From positions 1-46,375 of the forward strand of contig JAKPXO010000117.1 in the NCBI GenBank assembly GCA_029567505.1: DNA of 46,375 bases. Direction: 5' to 3'. This DNA is from Acidobacteriota bacterium. Its GTDB lineage: Bacteria; Acidobacteriota; Thermoanaerobaculia; UBA5066. Shown here piece after piece: positions 23,482-31,749 of the stretch (position 1 is its first letter; each line of letters starts with the position of its first letter). Below the pieces are notes generated by a model that worked only from the letters and a program-made list of their open reading frames with translations, was not told where the DNA came from and did no database searches. The translations under genes and the position numbers were made by a program.

Positions 23482-24615
23482 GTGACCCGAGCCTCGAAGA
23501 GCGTCCTTCTCGTCGCCGCCGTCCTCGTCGCGGCGGCATCGCTCCTTCCGCTTCGCGCCCAGGAGCCGGCCGCGGCGCCGACCCCGGCGGCGCCGAAGGG
23601 GATCGCCCTCTCCGGCTCGGTGAAGAAGGCCGGCGTCGTCGACGGCGCCCGGCTTGCCGCCCTGTCGCGCCACGCCGTCCTCGCGAAGGTGCCGGGGGCA
23701 TCGCGTTACCGCGGGACGTTCGAGACCGAAGGGGTCTCCCTGAAGGAGCTCCTCGAGAGCGCCGAGGTCGCGAAGGCGACGAACGACAACTTCGATCGCC
23801 CGCTCGATCTCGCCGTCGTCGTGACGGGGCGGGACGGGAAGAAGGCCCTCTTCTCCTGGGGCGAGCTCTTCCTCGGCGGGGACGCCGGGGCCGCCCTGCT
23901 CGTCGAGAGGATGCGGCCGCTCGTTCCGCACCACCACGAGGCGATCGAAGACCCACGCTTCGCGCCGGGGAGCTGGTTCGGCGTCGAGGCGCGCGAGAAG
24001 CTCGACGTCTCCGGCTGCGCGGGGTGCCACGACGGCGGCAAGCTCGGGAAGATCGACGTCCCGCGCGGCCTCTGCCTCGTCCCGACGCGCGACGCGACGG
24101 GACGCCGCTTCGTCGAGGACGTCGTCTCGATCGAGGTCCGGCAGGCCGGCTTCCCGGCGCCGCCGCGGAAGCGTGACCTCAAGGACCCGTGGGTCGAGGC
24201 GCCGGCATTCGTCCTCCCGGACGGCTCGTCGACGCCGCTCACCGTCGCGGCCCTGAAGGCCGTCCCGCGCGCCGGGGGAGCGGACGACGGGATCGGCCTC
24301 GGGCGGGGCTTTCACGGGCACCGGTCCTTCGAAGGGGCCAGCCTCGCGGCGCTCCTCAAGTCGAAGCTCCCCGCCGGGACCGACCCGGGGCTCCTCTTCG
24401 TCGTCGTCACGGCGAGCGACGGCTACCGCTCGCTCTACTCCGGCGGCGAGGTCCTCCTCTCGCGTCTCCCGGAGAACGTCCTCCTCGTCGACACCGAGGG
24501 GGGCAAGCCGCTCCTTCGGAAGTCGGGGCGGCTCGAGTCGTACGCGCGGGCCGACTTCTTCGTCGACCGCTCGGTGCGGAACCTCGCCGAGGTCCGCGTC
24601 CTCATCGCGCGCTGA
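23482..24615 (+). CDS. Exported c-type haem protein with two sulfite-oxidase-like pterin-fold domains
   Basis: A 377-residue protein with a signal peptide (ending near LRA/QE) and a strong ribosome site (AGGAGG) before GTG 23482. Residues 40-150 (SGSVKKAG, YRGTFETEGVSLKELLE, VVVTGRDGKKALFSWGELF) and 220-377 (FEGASLAALLKSKLP, VVVTASDGYRSLYSGGEVLL) look like two copies of the oxidoreductase molybdopterin-binding fold. Neither shows an obvious catalytic Cys. Between them is Cys179-Ala-Gly-Cys182-His183, a CxxCH site for covalent haem. It probably acts in the periplasm as an electron carrier or sensor. It is the last gene of the AOR operon, 61 bases after the MoaD-like gene. I know no characterised protein with this exact arrangement. 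Confidence 0.7.
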   Translation: MTRASKSVLLVAAVLVAAASLLPLRAQEPAAAPTPAAPKGIALSGSVKKAGVVDGARLAALSRHAVLAKVPGASRYRGTFETEGVSLKELLESAEVAKATNDNFDRPLDLAVVVTGRDGKKALFSWGELFLGGDAGAALLVERMRPLVPHHHEAIEDPRFAPGSWFGVEAREKLDVSGCAGCHDGGKLGKIDVPRGLCLVPTRDATGRRFVEDVVSIEVRQAGFPAPPRKRDLKDPWVEAPAFVLPDGSSTPLTVAALKAVPRAGGADDGIGLGRGFHGHRSFEGASLAALLKSKLPAGTDPGLLFVVVTASDGYRSLYSGGEVLLSRLPENVLLVDTEGGKPLLRKSGRLESYARADFFVDRSVRNLAEVRVLIAR

Positions 24616-24711
24616 GGTGCGCGGGCGGCAGGGGTCGGCGCGAGCCGGCCCCGGGCCGTCCCGGCGGGACGACAGGAGAAGGGTGCCCCCCTTCCCGGCC
24701 CCGGCGGACCG

Positions 24712-24817
24712 CCCCGCTCGGTGCCCCCCCCCGCTCGGTGCCAGGCGTGAAATCGTGTATTGCTTCTAACAATACACGATTTCACGCCTGGCACCATTCC
24801 CCGTGGCACCATTCCCC
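24712..24817. repeat. Nested intergenic repeat with perfect 26-bp hairpin
   Basis: Positions 24737-24762 and 24770-24795 are perfect reverse complements of 26 bases, separated by the seven-base loop CTTCTAA. Outside the stem are short direct repeats on each side: CCCCGCTCGGTGCC occurs at 24712-24725 and 24729-24742, and GGCACCATTCCCC at 24790-24802 and 24805-24817. The stem centre is AT-rich, unlike the surroundings. It lies between convergent genes (24615 and 24844). It may work as a bidirectional terminator; the form and base composition suggest an imported REP-like element. Confidence 0.8.
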
Positions 24818-24843
24818 TGGGGGCGGGCACCAGCCCCGGGGCG

Positions 24844-26073
24844 TCAGCGGTCCTCGGGCTCCTCGATGAGGTGGACGAGGACCTCGTCGCCCGACTTCAG
24901 CTCCGTCGCGTCGGCGGGGACGAGGGCGAGGGCGTTCGAGCGGAGCATCGAGGAGAGGATGCCGGAACCCTGCGGGCCGGAGGGGGAGACGACGACGCGA
25001 TCGCCGTCGCGGCGGGCGCGGACGCGGATCAGGTGGACCTTGCCGTCGGGCGCCGACTTGCGGAAATCCCCCTCAAAGGTCGCCGTCGCCTCGGGGCGGA
25101 GGAGCTTCGAGCGCCCCATCATCTTCCGGAGCGCCGGCCTCACGTACTCCTCCATGCAGACCATGGCGGCGACGGTGTTGCCGGGGACGCCGAAGACCGG
25201 GGTCCCGTCCCAGAGCCAGAAGCCGAGCGGGCCGCCCGGCTTCTGCTGCACCTTCCAGAAGACCTCGCGGGCGCCGGCTTCGGCGAGGACCGCCTTGACG
25301 AAATCGTAGTCGCCGACGGAGATCCCGCCGTTCGTGACGATCACGTCGGCCTCCGCGCGGGCGCGGGCGAGGGCGGCCGTCACCGCCTCGCGCGTGTCGG
25401 GGACACGCGGGATCGGGACGGGGGTCGCGCCGAAGGCCAGGGCCTGGCCACACATCGTCTGGACGTTCGAGTCGCGGATCTGTCCCGGCCCCGGCTTCGC
25501 CGAGGCGTCGACGAGCTCGTCGCCCGTCGTCAGGATCGCGACGCGGACGCGCGGCCTCACGGCGACCTCGGCGATCCCGACGGAGGCGAGGATGCCGAGC
25601 GAGGCGGGGGTGAGGACGAAACCGGCCGGGAGGAGCTCCTCGCCTTCGCGGAGGTCCTCGCCGGCGAGCCGAACGTTCGCGCCCCGCTTCACGGGGGCGG
25701 TGATCCGCACGCGGTTCCCCTCGGAGAGCGTCGATTCCACGGGGACGACGCTGTCGGCGCCGGCCGGAAGCGGCGCGCCGGTCATGATCCGGATCGCGGT
25801 GCCGGACCTCACCTCGTGCGCCGCGATGCTCCCGGCGGGAAGGTCGGCGAGTACGTCGAGGAGGACGGGCGACGCGACCGACGCGGGAGAGAGGTCGTCG
25901 TGCCTCACGGCGTAGCCGTCCATCGCCGAGTTCGTGAACGGAGGGACGGTCTCGGGGGAGACGACGCGGTCGGCGAGGACGAGGCCGAGGGCGTCGAAGA
26001 GACCCGTTGGCCGGGCCGAGAGCGGAGCGGCCGAGGCGAGGATCAGGTCGAGGGCTTCACGACAGGTCGTCAT
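24844..26073 (-). CDS. moeA: MoeA, molybdopterin metal-insertion enzyme
   Basis: A 409-residue MoeA homologue that inserts molybdate, or here probably tungstate, into adenylylated molybdopterin. Motifs are PFTNSAMDGYAVR near residue 45, RIMTGAPLPAGAD near 95, TNGGISVGDYDFV and GVPGNTVAAMVCMEEYV. The C-terminal beta domain ends the protein, and length and order match the family. Its start overlaps the end of tupC by 17 bases. With the tungstate transporter upstream in one operon, tungsten insertion for AOR is the natural role. Confidence 0.92.
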   Translation of the reverse strand: MTTCREALDLILASAAPLSARPTGLFDALGLVLADRVVSPETVPPFTNSAMDGYAVRHDDLSPASVASPVLLDVLADLPAGSIAAHEVRSGTAIRIMTGAPLPAGADSVVPVESTLSEGNRVRITAPVKRGANVRLAGEDLREGEELLPAGFVLTPASLGILASVGIAEVAVRPRVRVAILTTGDELVDASAKPGPGQIRDSNVQTMCGQALAFGATPVPIPRVPDTREAVTAALARARAEADVIVTNGGISVGDYDFVKAVLAEAGAREVFWKVQQKPGGPLGFWLWDGTPVFGVPGNTVAAMVCMEEYVRPALRKMMGRSKLLRPEATATFEGDFRKSAPDGKVHLIRVRARRDGDRVVVSPSGPQGSGILSSMLRSNALALVPADATELKSGDEVLVHLIEEPEDR

Positions 26074-27169
26074 CGGGGCTCCCTTCGCGAGGGATGAGGT
26101 GGACCGAGGATGCGGAGAAGGTCGCCTCGACGGGATGGCCCGGTCGGAGGGCGAGGTCGTGCGCGACGCGGCGCGTGACGAGGGCCTGGAGCGGGCCGGC
26201 GGGGAAGCCGGCGTCGATCCGGACGTGGAGCGTCGCGCCGTGGTCGACGACGCTCTCCACGGCGCCGGGAAATCGGTTCAGGCCTGGCGCGGGGGCTCCG
26301 CCGGCGGGCGGCTCCACGAGGATCTCCTCCCGCCGAACGCAGGCGTCGACGGGCGTCCCTTTCGCGAGGACCGTGCGCGAGAAGAGGAGCCGCTCGCCGA
26401 CGACGACCTCGGAAAGGGCTTCGGTCCGGCGGGAGACGACGCCGGCGAGGACGTTTCCGGTCTGCATGAAGCGCGCGACGGCACGGCTCGCCGGGCGAAG
26501 CAGGACATCCTCCGGCGCGCCCGCCTGGAGAAGCTGCCCGCGTCGGAGAACGGCGATCCGGTCGGCGACGGAGAAGGCCTCTCCCTGCTCGTGCGTCACG
26601 TAGACGCAGGTGATCCCGTGCGCCTTCACGACCTGCGTCAGCTCCTCGAGGAGGTGCCGGCGGATCGGGGCGTCGAGCGCCGCGAACGGCTCGTCGAGGA
26701 GGAGGAGCTCGGGGCGGAGGACGAGAGCCCGGGCGAGCGCCGTCCGCTGGGCCTCGCCCCCCGACAGCGTCCGGGCCCTTCGGTGGGAGAGGTGGTCGAC
26801 CCGAAGGAGCCGGAGCGCCTCCTCCGCCTTCTCCCTTGCGGCGCCACGCGGGACGCCTCGCACCGAGAGGCCGTAGAGGACGTTCTCGAGCGTCGTCCCC
26901 GAGAAGAGGAGCGGGTCCTGGAAGGCCATCGCGATCCGTCGCCGGAGGTCGATCGGAGCCGGCCACGCCACGGGGACGCCACGCCACTCGATGACCCCTG
27001 CGGCGGGCCGATCGAGGAGATGGAGGACGCGCAGGAGGGTGCTCTTGCCGGCGCCGGTCGGGCCGAGGAGGGCGAGGAGCTCCCCCTCGCGCAGCGCGAG
27101 CCCGTCGAGCGAGAGGATCGTCTTCCCGTCGCGGACGACCTCGACGCCCCGGAGCGCGACGAGGCTCAC
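26057..27169 (-). CDS. tupC: Tungstate ABC transporter ATP-binding protein
   Basis: A 370-residue ATPase with Walker A GPTGAGKST, Q-loop AFQDPLLF, signature LSGGEAQRTALARAL, Walker B LLLLDEP and the H-loop YVTHEQGEAF. After residue 235 come two TOBE-like segments (NVLAGVVSRRTEAL; RFPGAVESVVDHG) that can bind oxyanion and regulate transport. The GTG at 27169 is chosen because it overlaps the tupB stop as GTGA and has GAGGAA upstream; a GTG at 27193 is less well supported. It energises the TupB permease. Confidence 0.88.
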   Translation of the reverse strand: MSLVALRGVEVVRDGKTILSLDGLALREGELLALLGPTGAGKSTLLRVLHLLDRPAAGVIEWRGVPVAWPAPIDLRRRIAMAFQDPLLFSGTTLENVLYGLSVRGVPRGAAREKAEEALRLLRVDHLSHRRARTLSGGEAQRTALARALVLRPELLLLDEPFAALDAPIRRHLLEELTQVVKAHGITCVYVTHEQGEAFSVADRIAVLRRGQLLQAGAPEDVLLRPASRAVARFMQTGNVLAGVVSRRTEALSEVVVGERLLFSRTVLAKGTPVDACVRREEILVEPPAGGAPAPGLNRFPGAVESVVDHGATLHVRIDAGFPAGPLQALVTRRVAHDLALRPGHPVEATFSASSVHLIPREGSPDDDLS

Positions 27170-27849
27170 GCCGGCTTCCTCTGCTGGACCCACGTGAAGA
27201 GCCAGTTGATCCCGAGCGCGAGCGCCAGGAGGACGACGCCGAGGACGATCGCGCTCGCGAACTCCCCCTGGCGCGTCTCGAGGACGATCGCCGTCGTCAT
27301 GACGCGCGTCTGCCCCCGGATGTTCCCGCCGACCATCATCACGGCGCCCACCTCCGAGATGATCGAGCCGAAGCCGGCGGCGAGCGCCGCGACGAGAGAG
27401 AGCCGCGCCTCCTTCACGAGCTTCAGGTAGAGCTGCGTCCGGGAGGCGCCGAGCGAGAGGATCTGGAGGTGGAGTCTCTCGTCGAGCCCCTGGATCGCCG
27501 CGAGCGTGATCCCGACGACGAGGGGCGTGGCGATGACGACCTGCGCGAGGACCATCGCGCCCGGCGTGTAGAGGAGGTCGAGGCCCCCGAGCGGCCCGGA
27601 GCGGGCGAGGAGGAGGAAGACGCCGAGACCGACGACGACGGGCGGGAGGCCCATCCCGGTGTTCACGAGCGTCACGAGGAAGGCGCGCCCCGGGAAGCGG
27701 TGGAGGCCGAGGAAGATCCCGACGGGGACGCCGACGAGCATCGAGATGACGATCGCGACGCCGGAGACGACGAGGGAGAGGAGGACGATCCCGAGGAGCT
27801 CTCCCGGCGCCGGGAGGAGCGCGCCGAGGGAGGCGAGGACGCCCGTCAT
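27166..27849 (-). CDS. tupB: Tungstate ABC transporter permease
   Basis: A 227-residue inner-membrane permease with about five helices. The coupling (EAA) loop sits in the cytoplasmic segment IQGLDERLHLQILSLGASRT. Segments such as TLVNTGMGLPPVVVGLGVFL and FGSIISEVGAVMMVGGNIRG are characteristic of TupB/WtpB-type tungstate permeases. The ATG at 27849 overlaps the tupA stop as ATGA; the longer in-frame start at 27942 would lie inside tupA. Confidence 0.9.
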   Translation of the reverse strand: MTGVLASLGALLPAPGELLGIVLLSLVVSGVAIVISMLVGVPVGIFLGLHRFPGRAFLVTLVNTGMGLPPVVVGLGVFLLLARSGPLGGLDLLYTPGAMVLAQVVIATPLVVGITLAAIQGLDERLHLQILSLGASRTQLYLKLVKEARLSLVAALAAGFGSIISEVGAVMMVGGNIRGQTRVMTTAIVLETRQGEFASAIVLGVVLLALALGINWLFTWVQQRKPA

Positions 27850-28658
27850 CCCTTCTTCGCGTCGGGGACGAAGAGCGGCTGGCCGAACCGCTCCTTTCCG
27901 AACGCGCCGATCGCCCGCTGCGCCTCTTCGGAGACGAGCCACTCCGCGAAGCGCCGGGCCTCGGCGGCGCGGACCTTCGGGTGCTTCTCGGGGCTGACGA
28001 CGATGACGCGGTAGGAGTTCCGAAGCGACGCGTCCCCCTCGACGAGGACGTCGAGGTCGAGCGTCTTCCGGAGAGCCAGGTAGGTCCCGCGATCGGCGAG
28101 CGTGTACGCCTTCTTCTCCGAGGCGATCCGCGCGGTCTCGCCCATCCCCTGGCCCGTCGCGACGTACCAGGTCTTCCCCTGCGGGTCGACCCGGGCCTGC
28201 TTCCAGAGGTCGAGCTCGCGCGCGTGGGTCCCGGAGCGGTCGTCGCGCGAGGCGAACGGGGTGCCCGTCCCGGCGAGCCGTGTCATCGCCTCGAAGACCG
28301 GCCGGCCGCGGACGCCGGCCGGATCGGACGGAGGCCCGACGAGGACGAAGTCGTTGTACATGACGTCGAGGCGGAGCGCGCCGAAACCGCCCGCCATGAA
28401 CTCGTCCTCGGCGGCTTTCGAGTGGACGAGGAGGACGTCGGCGTCGCCGCGGCGTCCCATCGCGAGTGCCTCGCCGGAGCCGACGGCGATCGTCTTCACG
28501 CGGATTCCGGTCGCCTTCTCGAAGCGGGGGAGGAGGTCGTCGAGGAGACCGCTGTCCTGCGTGCTCGTCGTCGTGGCGAGGATCAGGGAATCCTGCGCGG
28601 CCGCGGAGAGCGTGAAGGCGAGGAGGGCGAGGGAGGTCGCCAGGATCGTGCGGCGCAT
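27846..28658 (-). CDS. tupA: Tungstate-binding periplasmic protein
   Basis: A 270-residue solute-binding protein with a signal peptide (MRRTILATSLALLAFTLSA, cleavage near AAA/QD). The mature start LILATTTSTQDSGLLD contains the TTTST motif (29-33), the recognised oxyanion-binding signature of TupA. Later conserved parts are VGSGEALAMGRRGDADVLLV, YNDFVLVGP and SRDDRSGTHARELDLW. The ATG at 28658 has GGAGGAG upstream. It heads tupABC-moeA. Confidence 0.93.
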   Translation of the reverse strand: MRRTILATSLALLAFTLSAAAQDSLILATTTSTQDSGLLDDLLPRFEKATGIRVKTIAVGSGEALAMGRRGDADVLLVHSKAAEDEFMAGGFGALRLDVMYNDFVLVGPPSDPAGVRGRPVFEAMTRLAGTGTPFASRDDRSGTHARELDLWKQARVDPQGKTWYVATGQGMGETARIASEKKAYTLADRGTYLALRKTLDLDVLVEGDASLRNSYRVIVVSPEKHPKVRAAEARRFAEWLVSEEAQRAIGAFGKERFGQPLFVPDAKKG

Positions 28659-28698
28659 CGTCGGCTCCTCCCGCACCGGGGCCGGCGCGGGAGGAAGC

Positions 28699-28704
28699 AT
28701 CGTA
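28699..28704 (-). promoter_or_regulatory. Possible -10 element of the tupABC-moeA operon
   Basis: TACGAT on the minus strand lies about 40 bases before the tupA ATG. The same hexamer is the -10 candidate before hdrC and lies before the PAS histidine kinase. No good -35 is seen at 17 bases. Confidence 0.3.
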
Positions 28705-28724
28705 CTTCAGCGCCGGAACGGGAA

Positions 28725-28754
28725 GAGCCCCCCGGTGGTGCCGCCGGGGGGCTC
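28725..28754 (-). terminator. Terminator hairpin after the aminotransferase gene
   Basis: GAGCCCCCCGG (28725-28735) and CCGGGGGGCTC (28744-28754) form a perfect 11-bp stem with an eight-base loop, downstream of the minus-strand stop at 28796. The minus strand continues TTCCCGTTCC, a weak pyrimidine tail. Confidence 0.55.
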
Positions 28755-28795
28755 GAGGGGAGGGACGCGGGGACGCGCGCCGGAACGCGACGAAG

Positions 28796-30019
28796 CTAAG
28801 GAGTCGCCGGGACCTCCTGGAGGACTCCGGCTCGCTCCATCTCCTTTACGAGGGAGGCCGCGAGGCGCTTCACCCCTTCGCGGATCCGCTCGATCGGCAT
28901 GTTCGAGTAGTTCAGCCGGAGGGTGTTCTCGTTGCCGCCGTTCGGGAAGAAGGCGCCGCCGGGGACGAAGGCGACGTTCTGCCGCACGCACTCGTCGAGG
29001 AGCGTCCGGGCGTTCAGGTTCGCGGGGAGCGTCATCCAGAGGAAGAGGCCGCCCTCGGGGCGCGTCCAGCGGACGCCGGCCGGCATCTCCTTCTCGAGGG
29101 CGGCGAGCATCGCGTCGCGCCTCTCGCGGTAGACCGGGATGATGTTCGCGATGTCGGCGTCGAGGTCGTTCTCCTCGAGGTAGCGGTTCACCTGGAGCTG
29201 GGAGAGGGTCGCCGTCTGGAGGTCGGCCCCCTGCTTGAGGATGACGAGCCTCTCGATGACGGAGAGCTCGGCGGCGACCCAGGCGATCCGCAGGCCCGGG
29301 CAGAAGACCTTCGAGAACGTGCCGAGGGCGACGACGCGTCCCTTCGTGTCGAGCGACTTCAGCGACGGGACGGACTCCCCTTCGAGCCGCAGCTCGCCGT
29401 AGGGGTTGTCCTCGACGACCCAGACGTCGTGCCGGTCGACGACCTCCATGAAGCGCCGGCGGCGATCGAGCGACCAGGTGCGCCCCGAAGGGTTCTGGAA
29501 GGTCGGGATGACGTAGATCGCCTTCGCGTTCGGGTGGGCGCGGAGCTTCGCTTCGAGCGCGGTGGGGTCCATCCCGTCGTCGTCGGTCGCGACCTCGACC
29601 CACCGCGGGCGCATCACGTTCCAGGCCGAGAGGGCGCCGAGGTAGGTCGGGCTCTCGCAGAGGACGACGTCCCCCTCGTCGAGGAAGAGCTTGCCGGTCA
29701 GGTCGAGCCCCTGCTGGGAGCCCGACGTGACGAGGACCTGCTCGGGCGTCACCTGCGCTGCCCAGGTCGCCTTCATCCTCTCGGCGATCTTCCGGCGGAG
29801 CGGCGGGTGTCCCTCGGTCGTCGAGTACTGGAGAGCGCGCGGCCCTTCCGCCTCGAAGACCTGCTGCGTCGCGGCGGCGAGGCGCTTGACGGGAAAGAGC
29901 TCGGGCGCCGGCAGCCCGCCGGCGAACGAGATCACCTCGGGCCGCTGCGTCACCTTCAGGATCTCGCGGATCTCGGAGGCCTTCAGGGCTTCCATCCGTC
30001 GTGCGAATCGGGTCGTCAT
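28796..30019 (-). CDS. PLP-dependent aminotransferase, class I/II (LysN/AadR-like)
   Basis: A 407-residue fold-type I aminotransferase that exchanges amino groups between an amino acid and a 2-oxo acid. Motifs are VISFAGGLPAPELFP near residue 29, TSGSQQGLDL, YVIPTFQNPSGRTW, EDNPYGELR, and the PLP lysine in GTFSKVFCPGLRIAW. A closing Arg that binds the carboxylate lies in LRLNYSN. The sequence type is that of 2-aminoadipate or broad-range branched/aromatic aminotransferases. Substrate cannot be fixed. The gene lies 52 bases after the MocR regulator on the same strand; the ribosome site is AAGGGGG. Confidence 0.88.
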   Translation of the reverse strand: MTTRFARRMEALKASEIREILKVTQRPEVISFAGGLPAPELFPVKRLAAATQQVFEAEGPRALQYSTTEGHPPLRRKIAERMKATWAAQVTPEQVLVTSGSQQGLDLTGKLFLDEGDVVLCESPTYLGALSAWNVMRPRWVEVATDDDGMDPTALEAKLRAHPNAKAIYVIPTFQNPSGRTWSLDRRRRFMEVVDRHDVWVVEDNPYGELRLEGESVPSLKSLDTKGRVVALGTFSKVFCPGLRIAWVAAELSVIERLVILKQGADLQTATLSQLQVNRYLEENDLDADIANIIPVYRERRDAMLAALEKEMPAGVRWTRPEGGLFLWMTLPANLNARTLLDECVRQNVAFVPGGAFFPNGGNENTLRLNYSNMPIERIREGVKRLAASLVKEMERAGVLQEVPATP

Positions 30020-30071
30020 GGGGTCCCCCTTGTCGCCGCCGGCCTCGCGGCCCCCGGCGTTCGATTGAAGC

Positions 30072-31580
30072 TCAGACGATGGGCGGCGTGCCCACCACGG
30101 ACCGGCTCGGCCGGCGCGGCTCGGCCTGCGAGGCGCGGAGCGCGCTCCCGAGGCGCCGCGCCCCCTCGCGCAGGTCGTCCTCGGGGGCGAACGTGAAGTT
30201 GAGGCGGATCGAGCTCTCGGACGGCTCCTCCACGAACGAGGCCGCTCCCGGGAGGTAGGCGACCCGCTCGGCCGCGGCGTGGGCGACGAGGCTCGCCGGC
30301 GAGACGTCGTCCGGCAGGCGGCACCAGAGGTAGAAGCCCCCCTCCGGCCGGCTCCAGGAGAGCCCGGGGACGGCCTCTTTCGCGAGCGCCTCGAGGAGGA
30401 CGTCGCGCCTCCGCCGGTAGGCGGCGCGGACCCGGGCGAGGTGGGCCGACAGGAGCCCCGAGGAGAGGAACCCCTCCACGATCCACTGCCCGAGAGTCCC
30501 GGAGTGGAGGTCGACCGTCTGCTTCACGAGCGCGAGCTGGCGGACGAGCGGCCGCGGAGCGGCGATCCAGCCGAGGCGGAGGCCCGGGAAGAGGACCTTC
30601 GAGAAGGAGCTCAGGTGGATCACGTGCCCGTACGGGTCGAGCGCCTTCAGCGACGGGAGCGGCGAACCCTCGTAGCGGAGGTCGGAGTAAGTGTCGTCCT
30701 CGAGGACGGGCACCTGGTGGCGCCACGAGAGCTCCAGGAGGTGGCGCCGTCGTGCGGGCGAGAGGACGGCGCCCGACGGGTTCTGGAACGTCGGGAGCGT
30801 GTAGACGAGGCGGGGCTTCTGCCGGGCCAGGAGCGCCTCGAGGATGTCCGTCCGCATCCCCTCGGCGTCCACGGGGACGCCGAGGAGGCGGACGCGCGCC
30901 GAGCGGAACGCCTCGAGCGCCCCGAAGTAGGACGGCTCCTCGACGACGACGAGGTCGCCCGGGGAGAGGAGGGTGCGCGCGACGAGGTCGAGACCCTGCT
31001 GGGAGCCCGACGTGACGAGGACCTCCTCGGGGCTCGTCCGGATTCCGCGCGGGACCATGTGGCGGCAGAGCGCCTCGCGAAACGCCGTCACCCCTTCCGT
31101 CGGGCTGTGAAGCAGAGCCTCGGGCCCCTTCCGGACGAGGATCTCCTCCTGCACGCGCCGAAGCTCCGCGAGCGGGAGGAGCTCGGCCGCGGGAAGCCCG
31201 GCCTGGAGGCTGATGACGTCGTGCCGCTCGGTCAGCGCGAGGACGTCGCGGACGAGGGGATCGGGCTCGCGCACGCCCCCGTCGCGGGCGAGCTGCGGCC
31301 AGGGGAGCGGTCCGGCCGGCTCCGCTTCGCTCTTCAGAACCTGCTGCGAGGCGACCTCCGTGCCGCGCCCGACGTGCGCCTCGACGAGGCCGTCGGTCTT
31401 CAGCTCCCGGTATGCGGAGAGGATCGTCGTCCGGTTGACGCCGAGCGCCTTCGCGAGCGTCCGCTCGGGAGGGAGCCGGAAGCCGTCGGGGAGGCGTCCG
31501 GAGAGGATCAGGTCGCGAATGCCGCCCCGGATCTGGAGGTAGACGGGAACGGCGCTCTGGCGATCGATCCGGATGTCCAC
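30072..31580 (-). CDS. MocR-type transcription regulator (GntR helix-turn-helix plus aminotransferase domain)
   Basis: A 502-residue MocR protein. Residues 1-75 form a GntR winged helix (VPVYLQIRGGIRDLILSGRL, then LPPERTLAKALGVNRTTILS). Residues 115-480 form an aminotransferase-like fold with the PLP lysine in SSFSKVLFPGLRLGW intact. MocR regulators sense PLP with an amine or amino acid and usually control adjacent metabolic genes, often also themselves. The GTG at 31580 follows GGGAGG by seven bases; the longer in-frame ATG at 31697 would include the promoter. The effector domain is strikingly similar to the neighbouring aminotransferase (shared TSGSQQGLDL, PTFQNPSG, PGLR). Confidence 0.9.
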   Translation of the reverse strand: MDIRIDRQSAVPVYLQIRGGIRDLILSGRLPDGFRLPPERTLAKALGVNRTTILSAYRELKTDGLVEAHVGRGTEVASQQVLKSEAEPAGPLPWPQLARDGGVREPDPLVRDVLALTERHDVISLQAGLPAAELLPLAELRRVQEEILVRKGPEALLHSPTEGVTAFREALCRHMVPRGIRTSPEEVLVTSGSQQGLDLVARTLLSPGDLVVVEEPSYFGALEAFRSARVRLLGVPVDAEGMRTDILEALLARQKPRLVYTLPTFQNPSGAVLSPARRRHLLELSWRHQVPVLEDDTYSDLRYEGSPLPSLKALDPYGHVIHLSSFSKVLFPGLRLGWIAAPRPLVRQLALVKQTVDLHSGTLGQWIVEGFLSSGLLSAHLARVRAAYRRRRDVLLEALAKEAVPGLSWSRPEGGFYLWCRLPDDVSPASLVAHAAAERVAYLPGAASFVEEPSESSIRLNFTFAPEDDLREGARRLGSALRASQAEPRRPSRSVVGTPPIV

Positions 31581-31610
31581 GCTCCGCCTCCCTTTCGGCC
31601 TCTGCGACGG

Positions 31611-31670
31611 GCCAATCTTCAGATTGGCCTGATCTGAATGACAGTATGAGTCATCCATTTTTGTTTTCAA
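31611..31670 (-). promoter_or_regulatory. MocR gene promoter with overlapping palindromic operators
   Basis: This is an unusually AT-rich patch. On the minus strand, TTGAAA (31670-31665) and CATACT (31648-31643) lie 16 bases apart. Just downstream of the -10, the 18-base palindrome GCCAATCTTCAGATTGGC (31611-31628) overlaps a second inverted repeat, TTCAGAT (31618-31624) and ATCTGAA (31632-31638). Palindromes across the start site suggest autoregulation by the MocR protein. Confidence 0.6.
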
Positions 31671-31749
31671 GAGCCATTTCAGGGACGGGCAGGTCATCCA
31701 ATTCGGGCAGAAGGAGCCGCGGACATGAGTGGGGCCCGGTCGATGGGAA

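Noticed and set aside
24737-24795. CRISPR repeat or tRNA-like structure
   Set aside because: Single copy in the window without spacers, and the stem-loop has no tRNA features.
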